The position numbers and the translations under genes are program-made. From Paenibacillus sp. 1_12 (GTDB lineage Bacteria > Bacillota > Bacilli > Paenibacillales > NBRC-103111), in the NCBI RefSeq assembly GCF_900114475.1, contig NZ_FOTE01000003.1:124001-188000 (forward strand): DNA of 64,000 nucleotides, written 5' to 3'. The notes under the pieces are model-generated. The model did not search any database. It saw nothing but the letters and a program-made list of their open reading frames with translations, and had not been told where the DNA came from. Positions 9,476 to 18,263 of this stretch are shown here, in pieces; the stretch's first letter is position 1; the number at the start of each line of letters is the position of its first letter.

Positions 9476-10294
9476 ATGAACATGACGGTGATGACTTTTA
9501 ATTTAAGATACGATACACCTGATGATGGAGAATCGGCTTGGCCTCATCGGGTGAACGGTGCGGCTCAGATGATTCAGGACCACAATCCGCTGTTAGTGGG
9601 AACCCAGGAAGGTTTTTATCCAATGCTGATGGAACTTCAGGAGCAAATACCTGAATATGCCTGGGTCGGTCACGGTCGTATGGGTGAGCATGAGAATGAG
9701 CATTGTGCTGTGTTTTATAAAGCCTCTGAGCTTGAGGTGCAGCATCAAGGCCAGTTTTGGCTATCCGAGACACCCTTCGAACCAGCTTCTAAAAGCTGGG
9801 ATAGTCATCTTCCGCGAATTTGCACGTGGATCAGCTTTCTTCACAAAACATCACAAAAGCAGTTTGTTGTATATAATACGCATTTAGACCATTTGGGAGA
9901 GCAGGCTCGTAAGCTTGGGACTGCTTTAATATGGGAAAATATTAGCTCACACCGGATTGAATTTGGTTTGCCTGTTGTATTAATGGGGGATATGAATAGT
10001 CATCCCAGCGACTGGCCGATTCGTTTTTTACGTGGGGAATTGGAGCATATGGGCAAACAAACGTGGCTCAAAGATGCTTACACAGCACTATCCGGCTCTA
10101 TTGGGCTAACTGCCCACTCGTTTCAGGGCGGAGATGAAGGCGAGCCTATCGACTATATTTTTGTTTCTCCTGAAATTGAAGTATTGAAAACAGAGGTAGA
10201 TCGGCGCAAGCTGCGGGGAGTGTATCCTTCTGATCATTATCCGATTGTCTCGCAGCTGAGGCTGAGCGACCCTGTTCGGGTGCAAGGTATGTAA
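9476..10294 (+). CDS. Endonuclease/exonuclease/phosphatase (EEP) family hydrolase
   Basis: A 272-residue cytosolic EEP-fold protein. The signature residues are present in order: TFNLRYD, GTQEGF (metal-binding Glu), LMGDMNSHP (catalytic Asp and Asn), PIDYIFV and SDHYPI (catalytic Asp-His pair). The family includes nucleases, sphingomyelinases and inositol or sugar phosphatases. The location between a PHP esterase and a GH38-like enzyme in a sugar operon argues for a phosphate-ester substrate rather than DNA. AGGAGGTG precedes the ATG, 15 nt after the PHP gene. Confidence 0.85.
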   Translation: MNMTVMTFNLRYDTPDDGESAWPHRVNGAAQMIQDHNPLLVGTQEGFYPMLMELQEQIPEYAWVGHGRMGEHENEHCAVFYKASELEVQHQGQFWLSETPFEPASKSWDSHLPRICTWISFLHKTSQKQFVVYNTHLDHLGEQARKLGTALIWENISSHRIEFGLPVVLMGDMNSHPSDWPIRFLRGELEHMGKQTWLKDAYTALSGSIGLTAHSFQGGDEGEPIDYIFVSPEIEVLKTEVDRRKLRGVYPSDHYPIVSQLRLSDPVRVQGM

Positions 10295-10349
10295 TTTGTA
10301 CCAAAAGCAGTCACCTATAGATGATATCGGAGTAGAGGAGACAGAGGCA

Positions 10350-13070
10350 ATGCATACCAATCTTGAAAAAATCTATGTGGTTTTCAAAACGCATTTTGAT
10401 ATCGGTTTCACCGGGCTCGTGTCGGAGGTGGTCCACAGATACCGGACGGAGATGCTGGAAGAAGTGATCCAGATCTGCGAGGAGACGAACCGCAATGAGA
10501 ATCATGAAAAATATGTATGGACCATGTCGGCTTGGCCTTTATTGCAATCCTTGGAGGGCAGCGGGGAGCAGGACCGGAGTAAAGCATTGCAATTTCTGGA
10601 CAATCGCCAGTTAATTTGGCATATGCTCCCGTATACGACACATACGGAATTTTGCGGGCTGGAGGAATGGATACGGGGGATGTACGTTTCGCGCGGTCTG
10701 AGCGAGAAATACGGGTATCGCCCCAAAGATGCCAAAATGACCGATGTTCCGGGTCATACCTGGATCGTTCCTTCTTTGTTGAAAAAAGCAGGCGTAGAGG
10801 TGCTGCATTTGGGCTGCAACCCCGCTACGACACCTCCTGACGTCCCACCTGTATTTTATTGGGAAGGGCCGGATGGGGAGCGGCTGCTTACCTTTTACTC
10901 CAAAGGGGCCTATGGTACAGGCATATTGCCTCCCGAGGATTGGGAGCATCCGATCTGGCTGGCTATGATCCAAACTAGCGATAATCATGGTCCGCATGAA
11001 GCTTCCTACATACAGGAAATGAAAGCTTCCATCGAGGCGCGCGGGTCCAAGGCCGAGCTTCATATCGGAAGCCTGACGGATTTTGCCGAAGATTTTCTAG
11101 CGCGGAATCCCGATCTGCCAGTTATTCGCGGAGACATGGCAGATTCATGGATTCATGGTGTGGGAACAGCTCCAAGGGAGGTCTCACGAGTACGGGAGCT
11201 GAGAGGGCGGATCACTGCTGTAGAGAGTGCGCTGTCTATGAATTCGCTCGAAAGCCAAGCGTGGAACGTAGAGGAGCAGCAGCGAATTAAGCAAGCTATT
11301 GATACTGCTTACGAATATACGCTTCATTTTGGGGAACATACGTGGGGTCTGGATTGCAAATCATTTTTATTCCCGAGAAGATATGAAAAAGCTGAATTTA
11401 TTGCAGACAAAAGCAGCGAGCGTTATATGTTGATGGAGCGATCCTGGCAGGAGCAAATCGACTACTTGAATAAAGCCGAAAGCTCCATAGAGGAAGCGGA
11501 GAAATGGCTGCGGGTTCAACCTCAGTGGAATCAAACCAGCATATCGGCGGCTGGTACAGGCTCGGAAAGAAAGCAACGTGTGTACAATAACCTTGGCTGG
11601 CAGCGTGATGCCTGGGTTCGTATTGCTGCGGATTCGGAGTATGTACCCAATGAACATGACCAATGGATCGATTGTACCAACAATGAGCTGCTAAAAGTAA
11701 TTCACGATCCACAAGGTGTGTTGGTGGAAGTAAAGGGCTTGCCGGCACTCGGATATAAGACGATAGTGTGTGTACAAAGTAGTGGAAGTAATCATCCTGG
11801 ATCTGCCGAAAGCTCCGAGAAACCTCTTGCTTTTGGAAGCTTAAGCGAGACACAAGCCGTAATCGAGAACCCCTTTGTTGTCGTCAAACTAGATAGAAAA
11901 ACCGGTTGGATCATCAGCCTGTTCGATAAGCGTCTGAATAAAGAATGGGTAGATGCGGAGTCTGCGCAGGGCTTTGGACAATACGAATATAACATCTATT
12001 CAAACCGGGAAATAACAAGCTATATTAAAAAATATGCGTACCGTTTTTATGACTGGGGCGTACATGACTTTGGAAAAACGGACTATCCCGAGCAGCAGAA
12101 GCGGGTTTCTTTTCATACCGAATTGCGGCATATTCGCCTTATACAAGGCGTTCATTCTGTCCAAGTGGAATGTGTAGCTGGCAATAGCCAGGAATCAGTT
12201 ATGAATTACGGGAATGCAAGGGAAGTCATCTGGACGGTAACGCTGACGGAGGATTCTCCTTTTGTTGATATGGAATGGCAAATTAGTGGAAAAGAGGAGA
12301 CGCCTTTAGCGGAATCTGGTCATATCGTGTTTCCTTTGCAATTAACGAATCCGAGCTACCGCATCAATAAAATGGGCAGTGTTATGGATCCGCTCGCCGA
12401 TATTGTGCCTTCCTCCAGCACTCTGTTGAATTGCTGCGAAAATTTTGTCGATGTATCGGATGGTAAGGTGGGAATGGCGATCGTTCCTCTTGATTCACCG
12501 TTATTTTTTATCGGTCGCAATGGAATGTGGGATTTTGAGCATAATTATGTACCGGAGAAACCGGAAATGAATTTTAACATTTTTAATAACTGGTGGGGGA
12601 CTAACTTCCCACAATGGACTGGCGGCAGCTTCATATATCGGTATCGGCTTATCCCGCACGCAGGGGATTGGGTCGAAGGTTCTGTGTGGAAAACCGCTCA
12701 GGAAACGATGACCTCTGCACTTACGGTTCCCGCTCCCGCTGCAGCTACGGCTGAACGATCGGATTTAAACAATAGTAACGACCAGCTCGAATTGCTCCCC
12801 CTCGGCTTGGAAGGAATGGCGGTGACCTGCTTTAAACCGGCAGAAGATGGAGATGGTTATATTCTGAGAATTCGAGACTGGATTGGCAAACCAAGGCTCG
12901 TTACAATCGAATTGCTGAATCAAGTAAGCCAGGTTTGTTTGACTGACCTGCTCGAATATGACCTTGAAGTGTTAACTTTGTTGGAAAACCCCAACACGAA
13001 CAAACAAGAGCTGTGCTTGCCAATGCAAGCCTTTGAAGTGCATACACTCCGTTTGCGGTTTCATGAATAG
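10350..13070 (+). CDS. GH38-like / DUF5054 large hydrolase (alpha-mannosidase-like)
   Basis: 906 residues, cytosolic. The N-terminus KTHFDIGFT with the His-x-Asp pair, and MTDVPGHTW further on, follow the catalytic-domain pattern of GH38 alpha-mannosidases; the rest resembles the DUF5054 variant. A beta-rich C-terminal half follows. ATG 10350 with GAGGAG upstream is preferred to the TTG at 10296. The likely role is cleavage of an alpha-mannoside or similar glycoside after import. Substrate is not established; this is the last gene of the operon, followed by a terminator. Confidence 0.75.
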   Translation: MHTNLEKIYVVFKTHFDIGFTGLVSEVVHRYRTEMLEEVIQICEETNRNENHEKYVWTMSAWPLLQSLEGSGEQDRSKALQFLDNRQLIWHMLPYTTHTEFCGLEEWIRGMYVSRGLSEKYGYRPKDAKMTDVPGHTWIVPSLLKKAGVEVLHLGCNPATTPPDVPPVFYWEGPDGERLLTFYSKGAYGTGILPPEDWEHPIWLAMIQTSDNHGPHEASYIQEMKASIEARGSKAELHIGSLTDFAEDFLARNPDLPVIRGDMADSWIHGVGTAPREVSRVRELRGRITAVESALSMNSLESQAWNVEEQQRIKQAIDTAYEYTLHFGEHTWGLDCKSFLFPRRYEKAEFIADKSSERYMLMERSWQEQIDYLNKAESSIEEAEKWLRVQPQWNQTSISAAGTGSERKQRVYNNLGWQRDAWVRIAADSEYVPNEHDQWIDCTNNELLKVIHDPQGVLVEVKGLPALGYKTIVCVQSSGSNHPGSAESSEKPLAFGSLSETQAVIENPFVVVKLDRKTGWIISLFDKRLNKEWVDAESAQGFGQYEYNIYSNREITSYIKKYAYRFYDWGVHDFGKTDYPEQQKRVSFHTELRHIRLIQGVHSVQVECVAGNSQESVMNYGNAREVIWTVTLTEDSPFVDMEWQISGKEETPLAESGHIVFPLQLTNPSYRINKMGSVMDPLADIVPSSSTLLNCCENFVDVSDGKVGMAIVPLDSPLFFIGRNGMWDFEHNYVPEKPEMNFNIFNNWWGTNFPQWTGGSFIYRYRLIPHAGDWVEGSVWKTAQETMTSALTVPAPAAATAERSDLNNSNDQLELLPLGLEGMAVTCFKPAEDGDGYILRIRDWIGKPRLVTIELLNQVSQVCLTDLLEYDLEVLTLLENPNTNKQELCLPMQAFEVHTLRLRFHE

Positions 13071-13106
13071 GTTGGTAACGGTAAAGAGTAATGAGTGACA
13101 CCAGTG

Positions 13107-13134
13107 AAGAGGCCGCATTGTTGCTGCCTCTTTT
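13107..13134 (+). terminator. Terminator of the LacI-controlled sugar operon
   Basis: AAGAGGC / GCCTCTT stem with a 12-nt loop, followed by TTTT, 37 nt after the last stop codon. Confidence 0.65.
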
Positions 13135-13180
13135 ACTTTGTTTGTAACACCATGTTCAACCTGTGCTAAAATACGGATAG

Positions 13181-13411
13181 AACTTTCAGTTCCTGAATGG
13201 GTACCGGACAGACCCGAAGGACATCGACATAGCATTCGACGCGTGCTTTGGTGGTGATTCCGACACGATAGGCGCCATTGCTGGTGGGTTGGCTGGCGTA
13301 CACTGCGGCTTCGAGCCAATTCCCGATTCCTACAATAGTATCATATTAATCAAGGATCGTTTGAATGAGCTGATAGGGAAAATTTATGATTTAAAGGAAG
13401 CAAGAACCTAA
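13181..13411 (+). pseudogene. Remnant of an ADP-ribosylglycohydrolase gene (C-terminal part)
   Basis: An open frame with no start codon encodes about 76 residues including GGDSDTIGAIAGGLAG, the metal-binding signature near the C-terminus of ADP-ribosylglycohydrolases (DraG/ARH family), then a normal-looking end and TAA at 13409. The N-terminal two thirds are missing and the frame is closed by TAG at 13178. It is a decayed fragment, not a functional enzyme. It lies between two terminator/promoter boundaries and was probably left by a deletion. Confidence 0.8.
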
Positions 13412-13437
13412 TGACTCGAAAGGAGAAGGGTGCCTCT

Positions 13438-13791
13438 ATGCAAAAGCAATACCCGATTGGGGTTTTAAAGCAGGAGATTATCAAGATTTATAATTCGATC
13501 AATCAGGAGATCTTTGGAACGGGAATCAAATCGCAAAAAATTGAGATTTCCGGTGATAAAGTGTTGATTTTCGCCACACACAAACGTATTCCTGCTTTGA
13601 AAATCCTTGATGAGTCGAATCGGAGCTTAACCGCCAGTGTGGATACACTGCTAATGGAGGCTAACAAAAAAATGCTTAAGGAGCAGTTAGAGCAATCGCT
13701 CGGTCTAAAGGTGAAATTGGTGCTCAAGGATTATGATCCCATTACAGAATATTCAGGAACGGTCATTGTGTTTGAACATCATTTGGAATAA
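13438..13791 (+). CDS. DUF2294 domain-containing protein
   Basis: 117 residues. The protein is a short mixed helix-strand domain (KQEIIKIYNSINQEIFGTG, then KRIPALKILDE and a C-terminal TGTVIVFEHHLE-type strand) that matches the DUF2294 family (Na-translocating decarboxylase-linked in some annotations, but of unknown function). ATG 13438 is chosen because AAAGGAGAAGG lies 9 nt before it. It stands alone: a gene remnant lies upstream and a GntR operator overlaps its end. Confidence 0.75.
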   Translation: MQKQYPIGVLKQEIIKIYNSINQEIFGTGIKSQKIEISGDKVLIFATHKRIPALKILDESNRSLTASVDTLLMEANKKMLKEQLEQSLGLKVKLVLKDYDPITEYSGTVIVFEHHLE

Positions 13792-13804
13792 ACGGTATAC
13801 CAAA
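13782..13804 (+). promoter_or_regulatory. GntR operator copy, upstream of the Nif3/ABC operon
   Basis: TTTGG (13782-13786) and GGTATACCAAA (13794-13804) form a copy of the inverted repeat seen at 20456 and 25800, here with 2 extra bases between the arms. The right arm TATACCAAA is identical to the other copies. It overlaps the stop of the DUF2294 gene. Confidence 0.6.
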
Positions 13805-13851
13805 TACAAAAAAAGCTTATCTTTTTCTAAGAAGTATGTTATCATAAAATA

Positions 13852-13865
13852 TGAAAACGTTTGCA
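13852..13865 (+). promoter_or_regulatory. cre (CcpA) site upstream of the Nif3/ABC operon
   Basis: TGAAAACGTTTGCA agrees with the cre consensus TGWAANCGNTNWCA at 13 of 14 positions. This puts the operon under carbon catabolite control in addition to GntR. A plausible promoter lies downstream: TTGTCG (13881-13886), 16 nt, TAATAT (13903-13908). Confidence 0.6.
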
Positions 13866-14137
13866 AAAACTTTAAATCATTTGTCGGTAATTAAATGTTA
13901 GATAATATTACATTAAATTAGGTTTTTTCAAAAGAATTAATTAATTTCATATGTTTTTGTTGATTCATTGTCATTTATATGTTATGTTACATAACAAGAA
14001 AGAAATGCTTCATTTTACCGACATCATGCGTATCAGCTTGAATATGATGTTTGAACCTATTAAGGAATCGAATCCTTTTGTATCAAAAGAGATCGGATTT
14101 CATTGTAACGTTCAAGCAACAACCATACATATAGCAG

Positions 14138-14231
14138 GTCATAAGGAACTCCGAGTGGAGAGCTTTACAACCGCTATTGTGACATATCCGGGGCTTCCGT
14201 GTCCTAGTATGCTCATAGTAGCGGTTTTTTT
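14138..14231 (+). promoter_or_regulatory. Candidate transcriptional riboswitch: aptamer-like helix overlapping a terminator
   Basis: GTCATAA (14138-14144) can pair with TTGTGAC (14177-14183), enclosing a CTCC-GAGT-GGAG hairpin. The 3' arm of that helix is also the base of a long terminator stem: 14169-14182 pairs with 14213-14226 over 14 bp (two G-U pairs), followed by T7 (14225-14231). The two structures exclude each other, so stabilising the first would let RNA polymerase read through to the Nif3 gene at 14270. I could not match it to TPP, purine, guanidine, preQ1, THF or T-box consensus motifs. The long A/T-rich region 13870-14130 contains no gene. Confidence 0.5.
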
Positions 14232-14269
14232 GTATATGCATTTGATCCAAAACAGAAAGGAAGAAGTCT

Positions 14270-15316
14270 ATGAAAGCATCCAAAACCCGAACAGAAGCAA
14301 GGCATGTCGTCGAAGCGCTGAATACCATTTCCAAAGGGAGAATGGTGATGGATTGGAATGAAATTACTGCCGGAGCTAATCCTTATGTAGTGATGAAAAC
14401 GTCCAATATTCCAGGTAAAAGCGTACTTGAAATCCCTGGACTGATTTTTGGAGACAAACATAAGCCGGTGTCACGTATTGGTGTTGGTATGACATTGACC
14501 GAATCGGTGATTGAGCTGGCATCCGCAATGAAGCTCGACCTCATCATCGTCCATCATCCGGTAGCTGATGCAGCCAGCTCGGGCGGGGTACCCTTTGCTG
14601 ATTATTTACCCCTATATGGCTTGGCGCTTATCGAAATGCACGAGGCTTTTCACGGGCTGCATCCCGGACTGACGCTGCTGCATGGACATCATAAGCTGAA
14701 AACGGACATTTCATTTGGTGGTATTCCAGGAAATGTGCTTCACAAAGGCATCGCGCTGGAAGAAGTAAAGACCACGGGTGACATTTTGGCAAGAATTGAT
14801 GGTTTGATGGGACGTGACATTGATCTCGATTTGTTGGAAGCGGAGCGGGCGATTCGTGGTGAAGCTACGATTGAGGAAGCTACGCTGGCTAATCCGGCCC
14901 AACTGCTCAGCGGTAAATTGGATAGTGCGGTCAAGCATATTCTTCATTTTTTCCCGCATACCGGATTTTCGTTGGAGCATTTGGAGCTGGCACTGCAGAT
15001 GTACCCGGAAACCGATACGATCATTGTCAGTATTAGCAGGGTGCGTGAGGATCATGCTTTTGTGAAATACGCGAAGGAAAAGGAACTTAATTTTATCGTA
15101 GGCAATCCGCATTCTGTTGAAATTTTGGAAAATGGTCTCCCGCTTGCTTACGCCTTGGAAATGCTGCTTCCCGAAGTCGAAATCTTTTTACTTAGAGAAC
15201 GGATAACGGCTGTGCCGCTAAAAGAGGTTGGTCACCAAAAAATGGTTGAATACGGCAGAGAGATGGCAGAAACGCATTTGGTTTCAGGACAACCACTCGC
15301 TGTTCAAATAAATTAG
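14270..15316 (+). CDS. Nif3-like dinuclear metal centre protein
   Basis: 348 residues of the Nif3/YqfO superfamily. The visible metal-site pattern is IVHHPV (about residue 97 on) and, near the end, the region LNFIVGNPHSVEILENGL. Nif3-like proteins form hexamers with a two-metal site and are associated with hydrolase activity such as GTP cyclohydrolase-like ring opening, but the reaction here is unknown. A good AAAGGAAG site precedes the ATG. It is the first gene of the operon with an ABC importer, 28 nt away, so a hydrolytic role on an imported nitrogen compound is plausible. Confidence 0.75.
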   Translation: MKASKTRTEARHVVEALNTISKGRMVMDWNEITAGANPYVVMKTSNIPGKSVLEIPGLIFGDKHKPVSRIGVGMTLTESVIELASAMKLDLIIVHHPVADAASSGGVPFADYLPLYGLALIEMHEAFHGLHPGLTLLHGHHKLKTDISFGGIPGNVLHKGIALEEVKTTGDILARIDGLMGRDIDLDLLEAERAIRGEATIEEATLANPAQLLSGKLDSAVKHILHFFPHTGFSLEHLELALQMYPETDTIIVSISRVREDHAFVKYAKEKELNFIVGNPHSVEILENGLPLAYALEMLLPEVEIFLLRERITAVPLKEVGHQKMVEYGREMAETHLVSGQPLAVQIN

Positions 15317-15344
15317 CACCTAAATAAGGGAGGATGAACAAACC

Positions 15345-16418
15345 ATGATCAAGTTGAACAAACTCGGTTGTCTGCTGCTTTCCACTGTGCTATTCACGAT
15401 TACCACGGGCTGTGGAACCGCTTCTGTAGCTGAAATGAGTGCCAAACCGGCTGCAGAAGCGAAGATGGAAGTTAAAACAGAAGTAAAGAAAAGCGAGGAA
15501 ATCAAGACCGTTAAATTTTCCGAGGTCATCCGTTCGATTTTTTATGCACCCCATTATATCGCGATGCAAAAAGGTTTTTTCAAGGAAGAGGGTCTCAACG
15601 TCGATATGAACACGGCGCAGGGCTCGGATAAGGGAGCAGCGGCTTTAATTGCGGGAGTGGCCGATATTTCTTTGGTTGGACCGGAAACCGCCATTTATAT
15701 TTATAATCAAAAGGGAGATAAAACACTGAAAATTTTCCACCAGCTGACGATCAAGGATGGCTCTTTCCTACTGTCACGGACCAAGCTTAACGGCTTTAAG
15801 TGGAGTGATTTAGAGGGGAAAAGCGTGGTCGGATGGCGCCCGGGCAGTGCTCCGCAAATGGTATTGAATTCGAAGCTGCAGCAGGAAAAGGTAAAGGCTG
15901 ACGTGATTACGAATATCGCTTCCCCGGCGATGGCGGGTGCTTTTACAAGCGGCAAGGGTGACTTTATCCAAGTGTTCGAGCCCATAGCCTCAACTTTGGA
16001 AAAGGAAGGCAAAGCGTTCTATGCAGCAGCTGTCGGACAAGCGTTTGGTCCTTTCCCTGAAACCTCCTATGTGGCAACGTCGGATTATATCAAGAAAAAT
16101 CCCGAGACGATTCAGAAATTCGTTAATGCGGTAGCCAAAGGAACCAAATGGTTGAACACAGCTTCACAGGATGAAATTGCTGATGCGCTAATGCCTTTTT
16201 TTGAGGGAACGCCGAAAGACATCATCATACAATCCATCGACCGCTACAAGAAGCAGGATACCTGGTCGGCTGTTCCTGAATTGACTGCGGAGCAATTTGA
16301 AACGCTGCAAAAAATGTTGATCGAGAATGATGTGCTGAAGCCGGAGCAAAAATTAACTGATATGGGAGCCGTTGTGGATATGAGCTTTGTTAAAAATATC
16401 GGAAAGGCAGGGAAATAG
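15345..16418 (+). CDS. NMT1/THI5-type ABC solute-binding lipoprotein
   Basis: 357 residues. A lipoprotein signal (lipobox TTGC, Cys23), a charged Lys/Glu linker, then an NMT1/SsuA-like binding domain (FAPHYIAMQKGFFKEEGLNV-type stretch, here YAPHYIAMQKGFFKEEGL). Members bind sulfonates, nitrate, thiamine precursors, pyrimidines and aromatic acids. It is encoded with its ATPase and permease, so this importer is complete. The surrounding RidA and creatininase-family genes favour a nitrogen-containing substrate. Confidence 0.88.
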   Translation: MIKLNKLGCLLLSTVLFTITTGCGTASVAEMSAKPAAEAKMEVKTEVKKSEEIKTVKFSEVIRSIFYAPHYIAMQKGFFKEEGLNVDMNTAQGSDKGAAALIAGVADISLVGPETAIYIYNQKGDKTLKIFHQLTIKDGSFLLSRTKLNGFKWSDLEGKSVVGWRPGSAPQMVLNSKLQQEKVKADVITNIASPAMAGAFTSGKGDFIQVFEPIASTLEKEGKAFYAAAVGQAFGPFPETSYVATSDYIKKNPETIQKFVNAVAKGTKWLNTASQDEIADALMPFFEGTPKDIIIQSIDRYKKQDTWSAVPELTAEQFETLQKMLIENDVLKPEQKLTDMGAVVDMSFVKNIGKAGK

Positions 16419-16422
16419 GCCT

Positions 16423-17202
16423 ATGTCACAAATTGAATTAAACGATATTTGCTTAAGCTATTTCACGATCAAGCAGGAAACCGAGGCTTTGAGGGATATC
16501 AACGCATCCATTGAGCAGGGTGAATTCATCTCCATTGTGGGACCGAGCGGCTGTGGGAAAAGTACGCTGCTCTCCCTGATTTCGGGAATGGTGAAGCCAA
16601 CGAGTGGTAAGGTGCTGATTGACGGTCAGGAGGTATCGGGCACCTCTCCCAAGGTAGGATATATGCTGCAGCATGACCATTTGTTCGAATGGCGAAATAT
16701 ATTGAGTAACCTGTTGGTGGGCGCCGAAATTCGCAAGATGGATTTAAAGAAAGCAGAGCATAAGGCACTTGATTTGATGGAGCGCTATGGACTGGGCGGT
16801 TTTGCCCATCACAGTCCCTCGCAGCTATCCGGCGGTATGCGTCAGCGGGTGGCATTAATTCGCACATTGGTGACCGAGCCGGATATTTTGCTGCTGGATG
16901 AGCCGTTTTCTGCGCTTGATTATCAGACCCGACTGACGCTTGCCGATGAAATTTACGGAATTATTAAGGACCAGGGCAAGACAGCGATTTTGGTTACTCA
17001 TGATATATCGGAAGCGATCAGTATGGCAGACCGAGTCATGGTCATGTCCAAGAGACCCAGTACAATTTCCACCGTTTATTCGATTCAGCTTGGCGAAGGT
17101 GACGATGTCACTCCTTGGAAAAAACGGGAAGCACTCCGATACAAAGAATACTTCAATGTCATATGGAAGGAGTTGGAAGGACATGTCGTCGCTACCGGCT
17201 AG
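16423..17202 (+). CDS. ABC importer ATPase (SsuB/ThiZ-like)
   Basis: 259 residues. Walker A GPSGCGKST (40-48), Q-loop MLQHDHLFEW, signature LSGGMRQRV, Walker B LLLDEPFSALD and switch His in LVTHDISEA are all intact. ATG 16423, 4 nt after the binding-protein stop, is preferred to the TTG at 16387. Its end overlaps the permease gene by 20 nt, so the two are translationally coupled. Members power uptake of sulfonate, taurine or thiamine-precursor type compounds. Confidence 0.92.
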   Translation: MSQIELNDICLSYFTIKQETEALRDINASIEQGEFISIVGPSGCGKSTLLSLISGMVKPTSGKVLIDGQEVSGTSPKVGYMLQHDHLFEWRNILSNLLVGAEIRKMDLKKAEHKALDLMERYGLGGFAHHSPSQLSGGMRQRVALIRTLVTEPDILLLDEPFSALDYQTRLTLADEIYGIIKDQGKTAILVTHDISEAISMADRVMVMSKRPSTISTVYSIQLGEGDDVTPWKKREALRYKEYFNVIWKELEGHVVATG

Positions 17203-18070
17203 TGAACCCTCAGTCACCACGGAAGCCCGGATTGAGCAAGTTCCGACTTTGATCAATTCTAAAGATAAGGCCAGATCGCCGCAATACAATCAATATTTGA
17301 AGACGCAAAAGCGCAGGTTGTGGATGATTCGATTGGCGCAGCTGCTGGTGTTTACGGTATTTATTATATTATGGGAGCTGGCTGCACAGTGGAAATGGGT
17401 GGATTCCATGCTGACCAGCAGACCTTCGCAGTTAATTACTTCTTTTCAAGAGCTGGCGATCAAAGGGAATCTATTTAAGCATACATGGACGACCAGCTTG
17501 GAGACATTGATTGGCATTGTCGTTTCAATGGTACTTGGAATTGGAATCGCGATCGTTTTCTGGTGGTCGACCTTTGCCTCCAAGGTGCTGGAGCCGTACA
17601 TTGTTGTGCTGAATGCTCTGCCTAAGGTCGCGCTCGGTCCGATATTTTATATTTGGCTGGGTGATCGTTACTCGGTTTACGGTATGGCCATCGCGATTTC
17701 GATTATTGTGACGATCATTATGATTGAGAGCGGGTTTAAGGAAATCAGTAAAACGAAGCTCAAACTGATGGAATCGTTTGGTGCTACGCATTGGCAAATG
17801 CTGCGAATGGTGCTGCTGCCCGCAAGTATACCGAATGTGATCGCAACGTTAAAAGTGAATGTAGGCTTGACGCTGGTTGGTGTCATTATGGGAGAATTTT
17901 TATCGTCGAAGGCGGGTCTTGGTTATATGATCATCTACGGCGGTCAAGTTTTTCAGATGAATATGGTTATGGTCAGTATTGCGATGCTGGCTATGTTATC
18001 AGTGGTCCTGTATGGATTGGTTAATGTTGTTGGACGTATTGCGATGAAGAAATATCATATGGATAACTAG
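17183..18070 (+). CDS. ABC importer permease (SsuC/ThiX-like)
   Basis: 295 residues. A polar N-terminal tail of about 45 residues precedes six membrane helices, with the BPD_transp_1 coupling motif LKLMESFGATHWQMLRMVLL. The ATG at 17183 has GGAAGG upstream and lies inside the ATPase gene; the longer in-frame opening to 16940 is just shadow of that gene. 193 nt without features separate it from the creatininase gene. Confidence 0.9.
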   Translation: MSSLPASEPSVTTEARIEQVPTLINSKDKARSPQYNQYLKTQKRRLWMIRLAQLLVFTVFIILWELAAQWKWVDSMLTSRPSQLITSFQELAIKGNLFKHTWTTSLETLIGIVVSMVLGIGIAIVFWWSTFASKVLEPYIVVLNALPKVALGPIFYIWLGDRYSVYGMAIAISIIVTIIMIESGFKEISKTKLKLMESFGATHWQMLRMVLLPASIPNVIATLKVNVGLTLVGVIMGEFLSSKAGLGYMIIYGGQVFQMNMVMVSIAMLAMLSVVLYGLVNVVGRIAMKKYHMDN

Positions 18071-18263
18071 GCATAGGTTGGGGAGATGCTGCTGCGAATG
18101 CGAGGCTCAATCTTTATCCCAGTTAAGGTTGCTTGAGAAGCATATCCTGCTGTTGACTCTACGGGTACAGCTTTGAGGGATTATAGTAGGTTACGAGAAT
18201 GAAGGAAGGCCGCAGTTCCTTGGGTTGAGGGGAGCGTGGCCTATGCTGAAAGGAGGCTAAAGT

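Noticed and set aside
11180-11210. CTGAGAGGG-like stretch resembling part of a TPP riboswitch
   Set aside because: Lies inside the GH38-like gene in frame and lacks the other TPP elements.
13951-14361. 136-residue open frame across the Nif3 leader
   Set aside because: Overlaps the terminator and structured leader, has no ribosome site, and its 3' part is a shadow of the Nif3 gene.
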